From Cryoendolithus antarcticus (Eukaryota; Ascomycota; Dothideomycetes; Cladosporiales; Cladosporiaceae), in contig NAJO01000001.1 of assembly GCA_002077065.1 (NCBI GenBank), forward strand, positions 1,736,001-1,800,000: a DNA stretch of 64,000 nucleotides. The letters are read 5' to 3'. This document shows, piece by piece, positions 33,461 to 45,101 of the stretch (positions within the stretch are counted from its first letter, which is position 1; each line of letters opens with the position of its first letter). Position numbers and translations under genes: made by a program. The notes beneath the pieces are model-generated. The model did not search any database and was not told the origin of the DNA. It saw only the letters and a program-made list of their open reading frames with translations.

Positions 33461-36400
33461 CTACGCCGCCTGACCAGGCACTGAAGGAGCCGTTTGACGA
33501 GGAGAATGTGGCAGAGGCTCGACACCCGCCGCGATGTCTTCGAGAGTTCCGAGTAGACTAAGATCGACCTGATGCCGTGATGCGTATGACTCGGGTAGGT
33601 CGTCGGCAGGAGAAGTCGTGGCATCGTCGTCGAGCATCTCGTCATCTTCATGTGGCGTTTGTAGCTGTGAAGAGGCTTGTGTCGTACGCTGATCTCCAGC
33701 AGACTCCGTCAAAGGATACGGCGTTTCCATAGGCAGCTCATCATCACCAGAGGAGGCGTTATCATGCGCGACGTCTTGTGGCATTGACGAGACTGGAGCG
33801 GAGCCTATAGGAGGCATTGCGACCGGGCGGAAAGGCGTTGGGTTGAGCGCAGCTGGGACTGCTGCTGGGGAATTTAGTACAGTTGCGGACAGACCTTCCT
33901 GCTCGCTTCGAGATGGCCGCAAGCTTGACCCTGGCTCTGCGACTCTGGGCACCGGTTGGGATGAGGCATGTTGCTGGCTCGCGTTCGCTTTGTTGGCCTT
34001 CTTCTGCTTCTTCAGTGCCTCCTTGGCCGCGTGCTGTTCCTCGTACAGTTCGAACAGCCCTTCACGCAGTTGAGATCGCTTGAGTGAAGGGTCGAATCCG
34101 GCAAAGTCCTTCTCCGGGTCAAGTGTCCGGCCAAGGACTTTGTCGATGAAGCCCTTTGGATCTGCCGCAAAAGCCTCCACGTATCCGATGAGGAACAGAC
34201 CGCAGTCGCAAAAGTTACTCTGCTGGGGAATACCTTTGGCAGTCAAGCCTTGCATCATGCCACGCGGGACCTCCATCTCGCACCTTGCCTTGCCTTCTTC
34301 GTTCAAGTAGTCCTTCAGCTTGGCCACTTCTGCAACGTGCGTATTGCTAAGTGAGTCGAATGTGATGATGTTCGGTGCATCAGTGGCGTACTGCCTCAAT
34401 GGTGGGGCGGTGCGCTGCTTCGACTTCTTGATCGCGGGTGCGGGTCGGCCTGCGTTCACGGCAGCTTTGTCTGCAGCCTCATCGGTAGCATGTCCTACTG
34501 TCCCCAGCTCAGCACTCTGTACAGTGCCAGGAAGTTCATTCATGGGCTCGCCATCGAGTCTGAGGTGTTCAACAGAAAGTGTGGTAGCCTGATCTGCCGT
34601 GATGAGTTCCTGTGAGTCTTGTATAACGTTACTGGGCTCGGCTAAGGACGTCTCGCCGTGCTCGCCGTGCTCGTCTCGAACGTCTGCTGATGCATCCTCC
34701 TTTGTGTTCTCTGCATGCTGGCGAAGTAAAGTCGGTAGGTTGCAGATGATCGCAACGTACCAGTGGAGGTTCTCATTGATCGGAACCACGACATATGGCA
34801 GATCAAAGAGGTTCTTGTTCTTGGTCCACTTTTTCACTGCGTCGTAGTTGAACCCTTTCTTGCCATTCTTATTCATGAGAGAGCTGAAGAAGAATGAGTT
34901 AAAGAAATGGACTTCGTTCTTTCTTTCTTCAGCCATCGTCTCTTCGATGCGCCGCAATGCGTAGCCGATCAAATTATCGTTCAAGAATTCTCCCTCGTCC
35001 AGGCGCTCGATGTCTTGAAAGTCGACTGTCACTTTGCGAAGACCTTCGGAAGGATAGAGCACAGCATGATCCCATGGCTTCCCTTTATAAGTCTCGGTCC
35101 AGCGCTGGGGTGGCAGTGGACTCGGCGCTCTAATCGCTCTGAGTGTGCGTATGGACCTGCGAGCACTCGCAGCTACGTCGCGAGGATGTAGCTCTCGTGG
35201 AGTAGTCCTGGTCGACCTGTCTGGCTCTGGCGACGATCCGTCCTGATACTTGATCCTCTCCGGTGTAGGCTCCCGCCTGTTCACGCCTACGCGCCGTGTA
35301 CTGCTTTGAGCGGCGTGCGCACTCCGCAACAAGCGCTCGGCTTCTCGCTTGGCATCTTTCTGCACATTCGGGATGCCCTTATCCCATTTTGCATTGAAGG
35401 GCTCTGCGGCTTCGTGGATAGTGCGTACCGTATGCTCGTCAGTGGACCTCAGCAGACGATAGCAAAGATCTCTACCCTCAATGTCGTGGAAGTGGATGAA
35501 AAAGTTGCCCATGCTGTCTTCCGTACTGGGTCCCCTTACACGGACCTTGGTCGAGGCCTCCGCTGTCACCCACCATGTGACCTCTCCTGCACCGAAGCCT
35601 GCAAGCTCAGGCGAATTAGGGCGACATTGGTAGTTTCCGTCACACTCGATGTAAAATCGTTTTCCCCCTGCATACCAGACCAGCTGCACATCATCGGCAT
35701 GTGCGTTGCAGGAGCGGCAATAGATGCCTTCGACGCGGATGCTGTTCACAACAGTAGCATCCCGTCGCTGCACTGGATCTGCAAGCGCTTTCGAATTGTC
35801 ATCGGGCGATGCAAGGTCATCCATAGTTGACGCCGGTCGCCGTACTTTCGGTCGAGCATTCAGTGCATCGTCGGTCCGCGACTTGGTGAAGTGTCTTGAC
35901 CGTGTGTCGAGGTTGGACTTCCCGCAGATTACATCAGGACTGTCATCCGGCGAGGTCGGCTTAGGCTGTCGTTTGTGCTCGTCGTCATCTTGCATCCTGT
36001 CCCTCGCTCTCGGTCGTGCGCGTGGCGCGGGTGTTGTATCAGTGTCACCATCGCGCTCAAAAGTCTTGCGCAGAAGCGGCGACGCCGCCCTGGGCTGGGC
36101 ATCTAGCGCCGGAGCACCGCCAGCTTTACGCTCAGATGCTCTCGTTCTTACAGTACCGTTGGTAGCTAGCTGAACTCCAGATTGCACAGGGTGTCCTGTC
36201 TGCGCATCGTGCTTCTGACGCTGGCTGTTCAATCCTGCCTGTCCACGACTTTTGCGAGCGGCCAAATTCTCCAAAGTAATTTCATCGAAGCCATCAGTCA
36301 GATTGATCTTAGGCCGCTTTGCTTGTTGGTTTTGCCGCGCCGAAGGCTGTGACATACGGTGGTCGTCCCGAGATTGGCTTTCGTCCAGGACGACAGGCGC

Positions 36401-37375
36401 ATGTTCCGTGCCAGATAATTTGCGTTGGGAGGCGAGCAGCTCGCCTCCAGTGCTCGATCTTGGCTCACCAGATCCATTGGACCGTGCTTGGGCAGCTGCA
36501 TACTTTTGCATACTGCCTGGTAGTACCATAGTGAAGCTGTTCACTTTCTTTGACTCGTGCTGTAAGAAGAATTCGCGCTTCGGTGCAGACCTGGTCGTGG
36601 TATCAGATCCTTTTCGCTGTGACTGCGACAAAGCCTCAATCTGGGCATCCTTGTGACTTGTCCTGTGACGCTGATCGGATCCATTTGACTTTGATGTGCG
36701 CACCTTGACACCTTCGTCGTCCACGAGATCGACGACCGTGCGACCTCGTGCTTTCATCGGTGCTGATCGCTGTGTGCTGCGGTCGCGTTGTTCTTGCTCC
36801 GGGTCCTCGATATCATCACTGCTGTCGCCGACACGAACAGATCGCCTTTTGGCATGTGGTGTACTCTGATGCTGGCTAGTCGTGCTCGCAAACGGAGCGA
36901 GTTTGGGTGTTCGCGCGGGCGGAGCAAGGACATGCGGTTCGGCATTGAGGGTATCTCTCCTGGTCCAACCCGACTTTATCTTGCCTGGACGGATAGTCGT
37001 CTTGGGTGCCATGAAGCCTTGAGTCTGCTGTCCATTCGAGAGCATGCTTCCCCGCTGACGCTCGTCCGTCGGAGCATTAGTCGGAATCGCGACCGGCCGG
37101 GCGTCCTTTGGAGCCGGGGTTCGTTCTGCTTGGACAAGTCTAGCAACGTGATCCGGTACCTGAGAATCTGTCCGTATACGCTTCACTCTGTCACTCCGCT
37201 CGCCGGAGCCTCCACTTCGCCGCCGCTTCCCATCCTCGCTGATCTCAATAATAGCGGACGCGCCTGCACGCCGAGCGTCGGGCTGAAGTAGGCCGTCATC
37301 AACTTTGGGTATGATTCCTAAGAACTTCCCCGCTCTGCTGCCAAACTCCTTCACGTAGTCCAGTGGAGGCGGCAT
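33461..37375 (-). CDS. ULP2: Ulp2/SENP6-type SUMO protease
   Basis: Peptidase family C48 enzyme that trims SUMO from nuclear proteins and dismantles poly-SUMO chains. Single exon, 1304 residues, start ATG at 37375. The first 520 residues are disordered, basic and Ser/Arg-rich, with likely nuclear localisation signals (GKRRRSGG, RVKRIR). A folded segment follows at about 545-650 (RVEGIYCRSCNAHADDVQLV), reminiscent of the PH-like region found before the protease in fungal Ulp2. The catalytic domain begins near 775 (VDFQDIERLDEGEFLNDNLI). The triad is visible: His in NENLHWYV (about 868), Asp in ITFDSLSN (about 1006), Cys in NFCDCGLFLIG (about 1056), with the oxyanion Gln in PQQSNF. The acidic, Ser/Pro-rich C-terminal tail also fits Ulp2. 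Confidence 0.9.
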   Translation of the reverse strand: MPPPLDYVKEFGSRAGKFLGIIPKVDDGLLQPDARRAGASAIIEISEDGKRRRSGGSGERSDRVKRIRTDSQVPDHVARLVQAERTPAPKDARPVAIPTNAPTDERQRGSMLSNGQQTQGFMAPKTTIRPGKIKSGWTRRDTLNAEPHVLAPPARTPKLAPFASTTSQHQSTPHAKRRSVRVGDSSDDIEDPEQEQRDRSTQRSAPMKARGRTVVDLVDDEGVKVRTSKSNGSDQRHRTSHKDAQIEALSQSQRKGSDTTTRSAPKREFFLQHESKKVNSFTMVLPGSMQKYAAAQARSNGSGEPRSSTGGELLASQRKLSGTEHAPVVLDESQSRDDHRMSQPSARQNQQAKRPKINLTDGFDEITLENLAARKSRGQAGLNSQRQKHDAQTGHPVQSGVQLATNGTVRTRASERKAGGAPALDAQPRAASPLLRKTFERDGDTDTTPAPRARPRARDRMQDDDEHKRQPKPTSPDDSPDVICGKSNLDTRSRHFTKSRTDDALNARPKVRRPASTMDDLASPDDNSKALADPVQRRDATVVNSIRVEGIYCRSCNAHADDVQLVWYAGGKRFYIECDGNYQCRPNSPELAGFGAGEVTWWVTAEASTKVRVRGPSTEDSMGNFFIHFHDIEGRDLCYRLLRSTDEHTVRTIHEAAEPFNAKWDKGIPNVQKDAKREAERLLRSAHAAQSSTRRVGVNRREPTPERIKYQDGSSPEPDRSTRTTPRELHPRDVAASARRSIRTLRAIRAPSPLPPQRWTETYKGKPWDHAVLYPSEGLRKVTVDFQDIERLDEGEFLNDNLIGYALRRIEETMAEERKNEVHFFNSFFFSSLMNKNGKKGFNYDAVKKWTKNKNLFDLPYVVVPINENLHWYVAIICNLPTLLRQHAENTKEDASADVRDEHGEHGETSLAEPSNVIQDSQELITADQATTLSVEHLRLDGEPMNELPGTVQSAELGTVGHATDEAADKAAVNAGRPAPAIKKSKQRTAPPLRQYATDAPNIITFDSLSNTHVAEVAKLKDYLNEEGKARCEMEVPRGMMQGLTAKGIPQQSNFCDCGLFLIGYVEAFAADPKGFIDKVLGRTLDPEKDFAGFDPSLKRSQLREGLFELYEEQHAAKEALKKQKKANKANASQQHASSQPVPRVAEPGSSLRPSRSEQEGLSATVLNSPAAVPAALNPTPFRPVAMPPIGSAPVSSMPQDVAHDNASSGDDELPMETPYPLTESAGDQRTTQASSQLQTPHEDDEMLDDDATTSPADDLPESYASRHQVDLSLLGTLEDIAAGVEPLPHSPRQTAPSVPGQAA

Positions 37376-38236
37376 GCTATTCGCCGCCGAGCTTCCCGTC
37401 CCTGCTATGTGAGGAAGCGACTGCTTGTGTGTTTCGCATCGACCCGGGAGAGCGATTCATGTGAGCGCATATTCGTCGAAGCTTGTGACGTTTGGGCGAA
37501 GCTGTGTGTCGGCCGTGTGATTTGTCTGGCGTCTTAGTGAGGATATGGATTTGTGCGATCAGCATATGAGCACGCGTGAAGTGGAAAGCTAAAGCGCGGG
37601 CGTAGCTCCGTCTTAACGCCGGCGTTACTGATTACGCTGGACACAGAGTACAACGCAATGGATACATGTAGCTCAGTGAAAGACATTTGGAAGCACGCAC
37701 AGTCGGAGAAACGCGTCAAAAGCTGCCAGCACACGCTGTGAAGTCATGTGAATGTGCTACCTGTACAGTGACGCTAAAGCAGTTACATGATACAATCCAC
37801 CAACGCAAAATGAACGCTGCAAAGGTGGTGCGGTCTCGGAAAGCACAATGTGCGTCGTTCCCCCGAGCTTCTAACAGACATTCAGTTGAGTCAGGCTCGA
37901 TGGCGATCCAAGCAGAACGAGTGCCCTACCGACGCCGAATATAATGCCTCATGGCCAGGCACCCGGCATCGGTGACTTCTCCTCATGGCCATATGACACA
38001 CGCGACGGCGTAGGTTTCTCTGTATTCAGGCACAGGCCAGTAACGTTAATATCAGCACCGTCCTGGGTCACAATATCCCGCTGCAGGGTCATCGAGAGCA
38101 AATGCTGGAAGTCAGGATGCGTACATCTGCTGGCGTTGAGCTCCCGCGTCCGCAACTCTTTGTGCGCGCCTTTACTGATGCCAGGTTCCGAGTGCTTGCA
38201 GAATGATTGGCGCTTTGGAGGCTCCTGATGTACCCT
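37376..38236. other. Intergenic, ULP2 promoter side
   Basis: 860 bases between the ULP2 start and the 4EHP stop. A few short frames have no coding character. Nothing else seen. Confidence 0.4.
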
Positions 38237-39375
38237 TTAAGCCTGACTCGGCTCCTCGCGCTTGTCCTTGTCTGGCTGCTGGCCAAAAGTACTGCGGCGC
38301 TTATCCTGATGTGACTGCTGCGTCTTCTCCTGTCTAGCCTGGTCGACCGCTTGCCGTTGATTGATGGACTCATCATGACTCTTCCACTGTATAGCTGTAT
38401 CGGCAGGTAGCTTCAGCTTCTCCTTCAACGTTTCACGAATCCTGATATTCCTGCCACCGTCATTCTTCGTCCAGATCGAGAAGACATCCTCGCCAGAGCG
38501 AACACTGACGACTACGCCGCAGATTTCCTCACCAGCCTCCAGGAACTGATCACCAATTAAAGCAAGCAGAAGATCCTCCCAGTAACGATCCGCCACCCCT
38601 TTCTTCAATCGCATGATCCATTTTCCACCCTTCTTATTCTCCTCATCCTCCCACACTGGTCGAATGCCTTCCTTGAAGAAGTGGTAGTCACTTACTGTGG
38701 GGAGAGTGCTGGGTCGCTTCATCTGGTCATACACACTCCAGAAGTTTTGCGCACTCCGCATCACCCACATGGGATGTATCGACTTCTCATAGTCCTGGTT
38801 CTTGCTCGTGGGTGGACGGTAATGCAAAACCCAGCTGTACGTCAATGGCCAAGGCACGGAGTAATCGAGCTTTGTCTGTCCAGCAGCTGTACTCTGCAGA
38901 GATGTCTGCGACTTCTGTTGCCGCAAGGAAGCCGCCTCTTTCTCCTTGTCATCCTTCTCTGCCGGTGCACTATCCTTCTTCTCAGGTGCACCCTTGCCGA
39001 AGTCGAACGCATTGCCAGGTGTCTTGGGTGTCTTCGCGCTGCCGAAGGAAGAGAATGCTCCGCTTCCGAGCCCAAAGGCAGACGCTGCACCTGCTCCGGT
39101 GGATGGTGTGTTATTAGTGGTCGTGATGTTGCCGATCGTGTTGAAGGGGTTGTTACCCGACCCTTTCATACTGCCGTACTTCTTCATCGATGGGCCATCG
39201 TGCGAATCCTTTCCGTTCGACAATTGCGACTTGTGAGCGGTCTTACTGCTGCTCAAGATGAAATGTCAGTCGCTGTGTTGTCTCCCTTGTCAGGAGCTGC
39301 AACAGATCGCCAAGTTACGTACTTCGAGCGCCTAGACCACAGGTTCGACGGGCTATTCTCATCCTTCTGAGCCAT
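38237..39375 (-). CDS. eIF4E-family cap-binding protein (4EHP/eIF4E2 type)
   Basis: Cap-binding protein, probably of the 4EHP class that represses or specialises translation. Exons 39375-39323 and 39248-38237; about 354 residues. Exon 1 encodes MAQKDENSPSNLWSRRS. The intron acceptor is a tandem GAGCAGCAG, so three adjacent acceptors are all in frame and differ by one residue each. The core has the eIF4E fold: YSWVLHYRPP, QNFWSVYDQM, FKEGIRPVWEDEENKKGGKW, RYWEDLLLALIGDQF and ISVRSGEDVFSIW-like strands (VVSVRSGEDVFSIWTKND). The N-terminal extension of about 110 residues contains AFGLGSGAFSSFGSA, Gly/Phe-rich and disordered, which canonical eIF4E lacks. The C-terminal tail is Gln/Lys/Arg-rich. 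Confidence 0.88.
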
Positions 39376-41332
39376 TGAGGAGACTACGCAGTTGCACCGA
39401 GCGAATGTGGTTCTGTTGTTGCCGCATACACCGGGGATTTCTGCTACTTAGGGAACGTTTGAACTCTGTATTGGACTGGTCCAAGGAAGGCTCGATCGGA
39501 TATGCAATCGAATGAGGTCTGTGGCAGCAATTGGGGAGGTACATTAGTGCACTAATAATACAGCAGCAAGGAAACGGTAGGCTTGCCGGGTTTGATAATG
39601 CAGATAGAAGTGTAGGTAGAGTCCACAGGAACAGCCAAAGAGCACATTGGCGAAGCTCGAATGCGGGGATGGACCGGTCCGCTAAGCCATCCGTCGTGAC
39701 TTCTCTTCCAACGCTCTTCCACTACATTTCCTCTTCCCGACAACAAGACCATGTCACTTATATTACCGCCTCGCCCTTCTGTCCTGGCGTTGGCGAACCT
39801 GTCACAATGGCCGATATCGAATCTTTCCACTTTTAAAACCGTTGCTGTGAGGGCGATCTCTTCGGGGATATGCTTCCAGGACTCGGTGACGACCTAAAAG
39901 CATGGAACATCACAGCAATGCCATGATATGCGAGGACCCACTGATGGGTGATGTCCACGTCTGTTCGCTGAGGCGATCAGCTTGTTCAAATTCAGCAGAG
40001 GCCCAATCCACAATGTGGTTGATATCTTATGGCTCTGAATCTCGAGCACACGTCTCAGGTCACCATGCTGGACCACCTTTTGGTAAGGCACGATGCACAC
40101 TTTTCATATTCCACCTTACGCAAGGATGATCACAATTCCATCTGGTAAACCAACTACATCTCAGCCGCCACGCGAAGTTCAAGAACGTCCGGCAGGTTGA
40201 GCGTGCGGATCACTGGCAATGTCTGAATCACCCTCCGGAATTCACTGATGACCAACGAACGGACGATGAAAGACCACTACTGACAATGTGCAGTGATCGC
40301 GGCGTGAGAGCTCTCTGGCGCTGATCAGGAATGTGTCTCCGTGAACTCCATACGCTCGAGGAAGGGCGCTTGCTGGGCATTCCATATCTGACAATGGTTT
40401 CGACTCCGCAGTGCTTGCCCTTATAGACGTTTCGTGTCTCGCAGATCCGAGCCACCGTCAGTCTCCGATAATGCTCACTTCCCCGGCATTGACTCTGTTG
40501 GTGTTGTCGATCTCTGGCTCCCGCCAGGAGAAGGTGCAGCTCGGATCGAAACAGATGACTGAGATACGCCGAGGACGACGAAGACAACAGTAGTGATAGC
40601 ATATGTCGCTGCCGGTATCCCTCCCGCCTGCTCGGCCAAACTGTAGCATTCTCCTCCATGTCGGCCTCACTGTACAGAACATGACATCAACTCTTGACAC
40701 CGAACTCCTCGCTAATCCAGTTGAACATTTTCGCGCATCGTCCGTAGCTACTTGATCACCTTCTGATCTACTTGATCACCTTCTGATCTCCTGACCGCTT
40801 GTTAGCGCCAGAGTTCGCTGGGCTTCGTCTCGCTATCGCTTACCCTGTTGTGTGATGAGGAGGCCGTATCGCTTCTTGAGCGTCACTCGGTGCCTGAGAA
40901 CATAAGCCTCTGTCCCAATCGCCGTAAGATGATCTGTGCCTACCGAGAGTACTTGTCGTCTGGAGAGAAGCGTGCTGGGTGAGCGGACTTCGACACCTCT
41001 GCGCCGACCACCTTCTTCAATGTGTAGACTCGTAGTCCCTTGTTGTCGGCGGTGTACATGAGATGCATGGTGGCTGATCTTTTCGTGGCGATATATGGCT
41101 TATAGTGCTGTGGTACTGGTAATCTTATGCTTGCACGAGGGCATGATGTCTTTCACAATCAGTTGCACGAGAAAAGCTCTAGCTTCGCGCCGGAATGGTT
41201 CCGTGATACCTGACTCAGGTCGGACCTGACATTGGACGAAAGTGACATCTGGCTCCACGGTCTTAATACTTTCGATCTGTACACACATTTGCCCTCCCGT
41301 CGAGTACTTTCACTGCAAATTCTGGAGCCACG
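39376..41332. other. Long divergent intergenic region
   Basis: About 1.95 kb between the divergent starts of the 4EHP-like gene and LCL2. Only short frames on both strands, none with a recognisable motif. It contains a two-copy 20-bp tandem duplication near 40748-40787. It may hold an unspliced remnant or a noncoding transcript; I see no evidence for either. Confidence 0.35.
40748..40787. repeat. Two-copy 20-bp tandem duplication
   Basis: The unit CTACTTGATCACCTTCTGAT is repeated exactly twice head to tail. It lies in intergenic DNA and looks like a recent slippage duplication. Confidence 0.85.
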
Positions 41333-41739
41333 ATGCTGTTCCAAACGCTGCTCAGCGCACTCATGCTGCTGATCCTCCCAGCGGCAGCTCAATTCCAGTT
41401 CTTCGAGCAGATGTTTAACCAAGGTGGACCACAACAACAGCAACCACAGAACGCTGGATCAGACTCCGGAGCATATCAACAGAACTATGAGAATAGTAAG
41501 GGAAAAATTATCTAATTAATTACAAGATCTGACGAAGTCTCCCAGCCCATTGCGACAAGTACCTTTGCCCGCAGACGCTGAGCTGTGTCCACTTCCCACA
41601 CCATTGCCCTTGCGCATGGCCAGCAGTCGAGGACAAAGTCGAGTTCGGTGACGGCAGTATGGCATGTGTGAGTAAAGGGGGCTTCAAGGCTGGTGAAGCG
41701 GCGAGAAAGATTGAGTTGGCAAGGAAGGGACTCCTGTAG
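41333..41739 (+). CDS. LCL2: Lcl2, small secretory-pathway protein
   Basis: Exons 41333-41495 and 41546-41739; 118 residues. The 50-nt intron has a GTAAGG donor, a CTGAC branch and a CCCAG acceptor. The product starts with a signal peptide ([19 protein letters not shown]) followed by the family hallmark QFQFFEQMF and a Gln-rich stretch. Exon 2 carries the conserved cysteine-rich core ([22 protein letters not shown]), then [20 protein letters not shown] and a final LARKGLL. This matches fungal Lcl2 (long chronological lifespan protein 2), for which yeast genetics suggests a role in ER-associated degradation. Reading straight through the intron would give a truncated 60-residue product. Confidence 0.92.
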
Positions 41740-42781
41740 TCATTCGCATACAGACAGTCCACAACTACAAAAAGCAACTGGACCCACTGCACAGAGCAGC
41801 GCAGCGCCGATGTAGAGGCTCCGGAATGCGACTTCTCCGTGGTGAGCCGATTAAATTGACAGTTCCATGGAGATCTTGGCGATCGCATTGTCGCATACTG
41901 CGTGTTACGACCACGACCTTCGCCGAAGGACATCATTGCAGTCTGCTCGGACGACTGATCCCAGCTAAAAATTGGTCTGCGAATCAGAGCTGGTGCACTT
42001 GCTACAGCCTTGAGTGTGTTGATGGAAGCTGTACGTCAAGCGCGGTTCGCCATGGGCCTTTTCGACACCGTCTGAGTCTGTCTGATCACATGGAGCGCGA
42101 GACACTGCCGCGATCTGCGCAAATCATGGGCTACGATATGTCCGGATGCTATCATAGAGCAGCAGGGCGGCACCACACATCCATGTTGCAAACGCGCCGA
42201 GCCTGCGGTTCATGCTCATCAGGGAAACGTATCTGCTATGGCGCGAGAAACACCTGTGCGACGTGAGCGGCCTTGCTGAATGTAAGTCGGTGGTGAGAGC
42301 TTTTCGCCTTACAAACTTCTGGTCACGTGTTCCAAGCCTTGGACAGGCCATGACCCCGCAAAAGTGAGCGGTAAGCTCGAATACGCACATTTACCTTACT
42401 CCCAATTGACTCCATTCTCGCGCTCATCATCTTGCCTTGCGGCATCTGAGACAACAAAAGCCCCAGAGCGCATCAGCTGACACGGCGTGCAAAGTGATTG
42501 AGCTTGTCAGGGCTTGTCGGACAATGAGCAATAATGTCAGACTCAAGGTACACATACAACATCGGCGACTGCTACATCCATTACATCAGCTGAGTGCTCT
42601 CAAGTGATGGTGGCCTATGTTTGCGACTTCCCTCCTACAAAAGCGGGGCTAAAGTTAGTGGAAAGTTTACTCAGGTATCGATCTGCGGGAATAAGGCGAG
42701 AGCTATAAGACGACCACTCTCCCCTACCAAGGAAGACTTCATAGCATCGCTGTTGTAGTTGGGACACTTGTACATCCAAGT
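41740..42781. other. Intergenic between LCL2 and the P450 gene
   Basis: About 1 kb. The only hint of protein homology is a short Cys-rich stretch at about 42183-42263 (RRACGSCSSGKRICYG, then NTCAT) resembling part of a Zn2Cys6 motif, without a continuing gene. Otherwise nothing. Confidence 0.35.
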
Positions 42782-44518
42782 ATGGCTGACCTGGCCATAC
42801 CCAGTATCGCTGCCCTCACGGGCGTTGCAGCTCACGCACTCTACTTTCACGGAACTGAACATCACTTCTATGGTCTCACTTACCTGAGCACATTCCTCTT
42901 CACTTGCATTGGAAGCATTGTCGGGCTGAAAGGCTACTACGACCTCTCTATCACGGCGGCCATTTCACGGACCACACTTGGGGCTACGTGGTTCCTTGCC
43001 GGGCTCTTCGCCAGTCTTGCAGTCTACCGCCTCTTCCTCAATCCATTGAACAAATTTCCTGGTCCCACTGGTGTGCGACTATCTTCGTTCGCCTGGTCTG
43101 GAAGACTGACAGGCTCAGATGCCTACCTCAAGCTCAAAGCACTTCATGATAAACATGGCAAGGTCGTTCGCATTGGCTCGCACGACCTTAGTATTGTTGA
43201 TCCCGAGGGCATGCAGATCTCGTACGGACCCCAGGCCAAAGCTACCAAAGGGCCGTGGTACGACGGTGATGCGCCCTTGACGTCCATGCACACGAGTAGA
43301 TCCAAAGCCCTTCACGATAAGCGGCGTCGGGTCTGGGCACCAGCCTTCTCCGACAAAGCGCTCCGGGAGTACGAGCTACAGATCGACAAGTTTAACGACA
43401 AGCTCGTAGATCGATTTCGGGAATTTCAAGGCCAGCCGGTTGAAGTCGGCAAGTGGTTCAACCTGTACAGCTTCGATGTCATGGGCAAGCTCGCATTTGG
43501 CAAAGACTGTGAGTGAAAGTAGCGGCGACGTCGTGATAGCGAGTCCTCGACTAACGGGCGAATCAAAGATCACATGTTGGACAACGGCGTTCGACATTGG
43601 GCCTTGGATCTGCTCAGCGCAGGCATGGAGCCCATGGCGATCATGCCGCCAACCTGGTTCTTCAGGATACTGGCCACCATCCCGGGCCTTGCTGCCGGCT
43701 ACTTTCGTTTCGTGCAATTCTGCGTAGATGAGACCAAAGCCCGAATTCACGCTGATGGCAAGGGCGAGGCAAGCGGCGATATCACTGGCTGGATTCTGAA
43801 AGCCTACAAAGATGTTCCGCAGTCCAAGATCGAGAACGATACGTTTTTGCATGCTGACGTCCGGCTCCTGATAGTTGCTGGAAGTGACACCACTGCAGCC
43901 ACGCTAGTCGCGCTCTTCTATCATCTAGCTCAGAAGCCCGCCCTAGTCGAGAGTCTCCGCGAAGAGCTCCGACCTGTCACTCAGGGCCAGTGGACCGACA
44001 AGGACATCAACCACCTGCCGCTACTGAATGGCGCAATCAACGAGGCCTTGCGCCTGCACCCGCCAGTGCCCTCCGGCGTACAGCGCAAGACGCCCAAAGA
44101 AGGCATGATGATAGGCGAGACCTACATTCCCGGGAATGTAAACTTCTGGATGCCACAATATGTGATGGGTCGTGGCAAGTTCTCCGGTTTGTGCCCGCAA
44201 CAGACGAGTGCTGACAAGTTTGCAGACGAAGCCATCTACCCCTCCGCCGAATCATTCATTCCTGAGCGCTGGAGCAGCAAGCCTGAACTCATCAAGCACA
44301 AAGACGCCTTTGCGCCCTTCTCGATGGGTCCCTTTGGGTGTATCGGCAAGAATATGGCTTACATTGAGCTGCGTACTCTTACTGCCAGACTTTTGCTGGA
44401 GTTTAATGTTGCGTTCGCGCCAGGCGAAGATGGTACGCGATTCTTGACACAGACTAAGGATCACTTCACTGTTGATATGGGGGCGGTTGACCTTGTCTTC
44501 ACGCCGCTGAAGGCCTAA
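42782..44518 (+). CDS. Cytochrome P450 monooxygenase, membrane-anchored
   Basis: Exons 42782-43508, 43569-44171 and 44226-44518; 540 residues. Intron 1 is 60 nt (GTGAGT, ACTAAC branch). Intron 2 is 54 nt with no stop, so unspliced it would only add 18 residues; it has GCTGAC and a TTTGCAG acceptor but a weak GTGGCA donor. Removing it restores the normal spacing before EAIYPSAESFIPERW. P450 hallmarks: proline-rich hinge NKFPGPTG, I-helix VAGSDTTAAT, ExxR in NEALRLHPP, PERW, and the heme loop FSMGPFGCIGKNMA with the cysteine ligand. The N-terminus has about three hydrophobic spans, an architecture seen in fungal P450s annotated as tryprostatin B 6-hydroxylase-like. There is no biosynthetic cluster around it, so substrate is unknown. 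Confidence 0.9.
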
Positions 44519-45101
44519 TGCGCTTTTGGTCTCGGGCTTCTCAGTAAACCCGGATCAGCCCCTGACTGCTTTGTACAGTCTGACACTAAGAACGCGGGGA
44601 ACACGAATAGTCGTAGACAAATGAGGATCAAGGCATGCTCAAAGGGCTGAATGTCAGTTTCTCACATGGGTGTAGTACCTGTGGGGTGGTGGTCGCACTT
44701 ACACAGTGAGCAGCGCTGTCAGAGATTGCCAAAAGGAAGCGACGGCAGTGCGCATCGTCTGTAACATAGAAAGCCCGTGTAACGTACAGAGTGCGGCCTC
44801 TGTGTAACAAGATGACAGAGGTAACTAAGTCGCGAGTGTTCTTGTTCTCGATCAGCACGTCACATGATGGGTCTTCAAGCACACCATAGCGGGACAACAG
44901 TGCCATAACTTTCATACTACAGAATGTATCGTATCCCCGAATACAGATTCTTTTCACACATAGACAGATAGTCGTTCATGTTTTGCCATGTCCTCTCACA
45001 AGAGATATGAGGCCGCCGTGCGAAGTTGCCGCACGTGAATGCTAAAGCAGATGTATTCCATACTATATACACGCTCGTACGCTCAAACGCTCGCATATGC
45101 G
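44519..45101. other. Convergent intergenic
   Basis: Between the 3' ends of the P450 and MFS genes. No supported gene. Confidence 0.4.
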
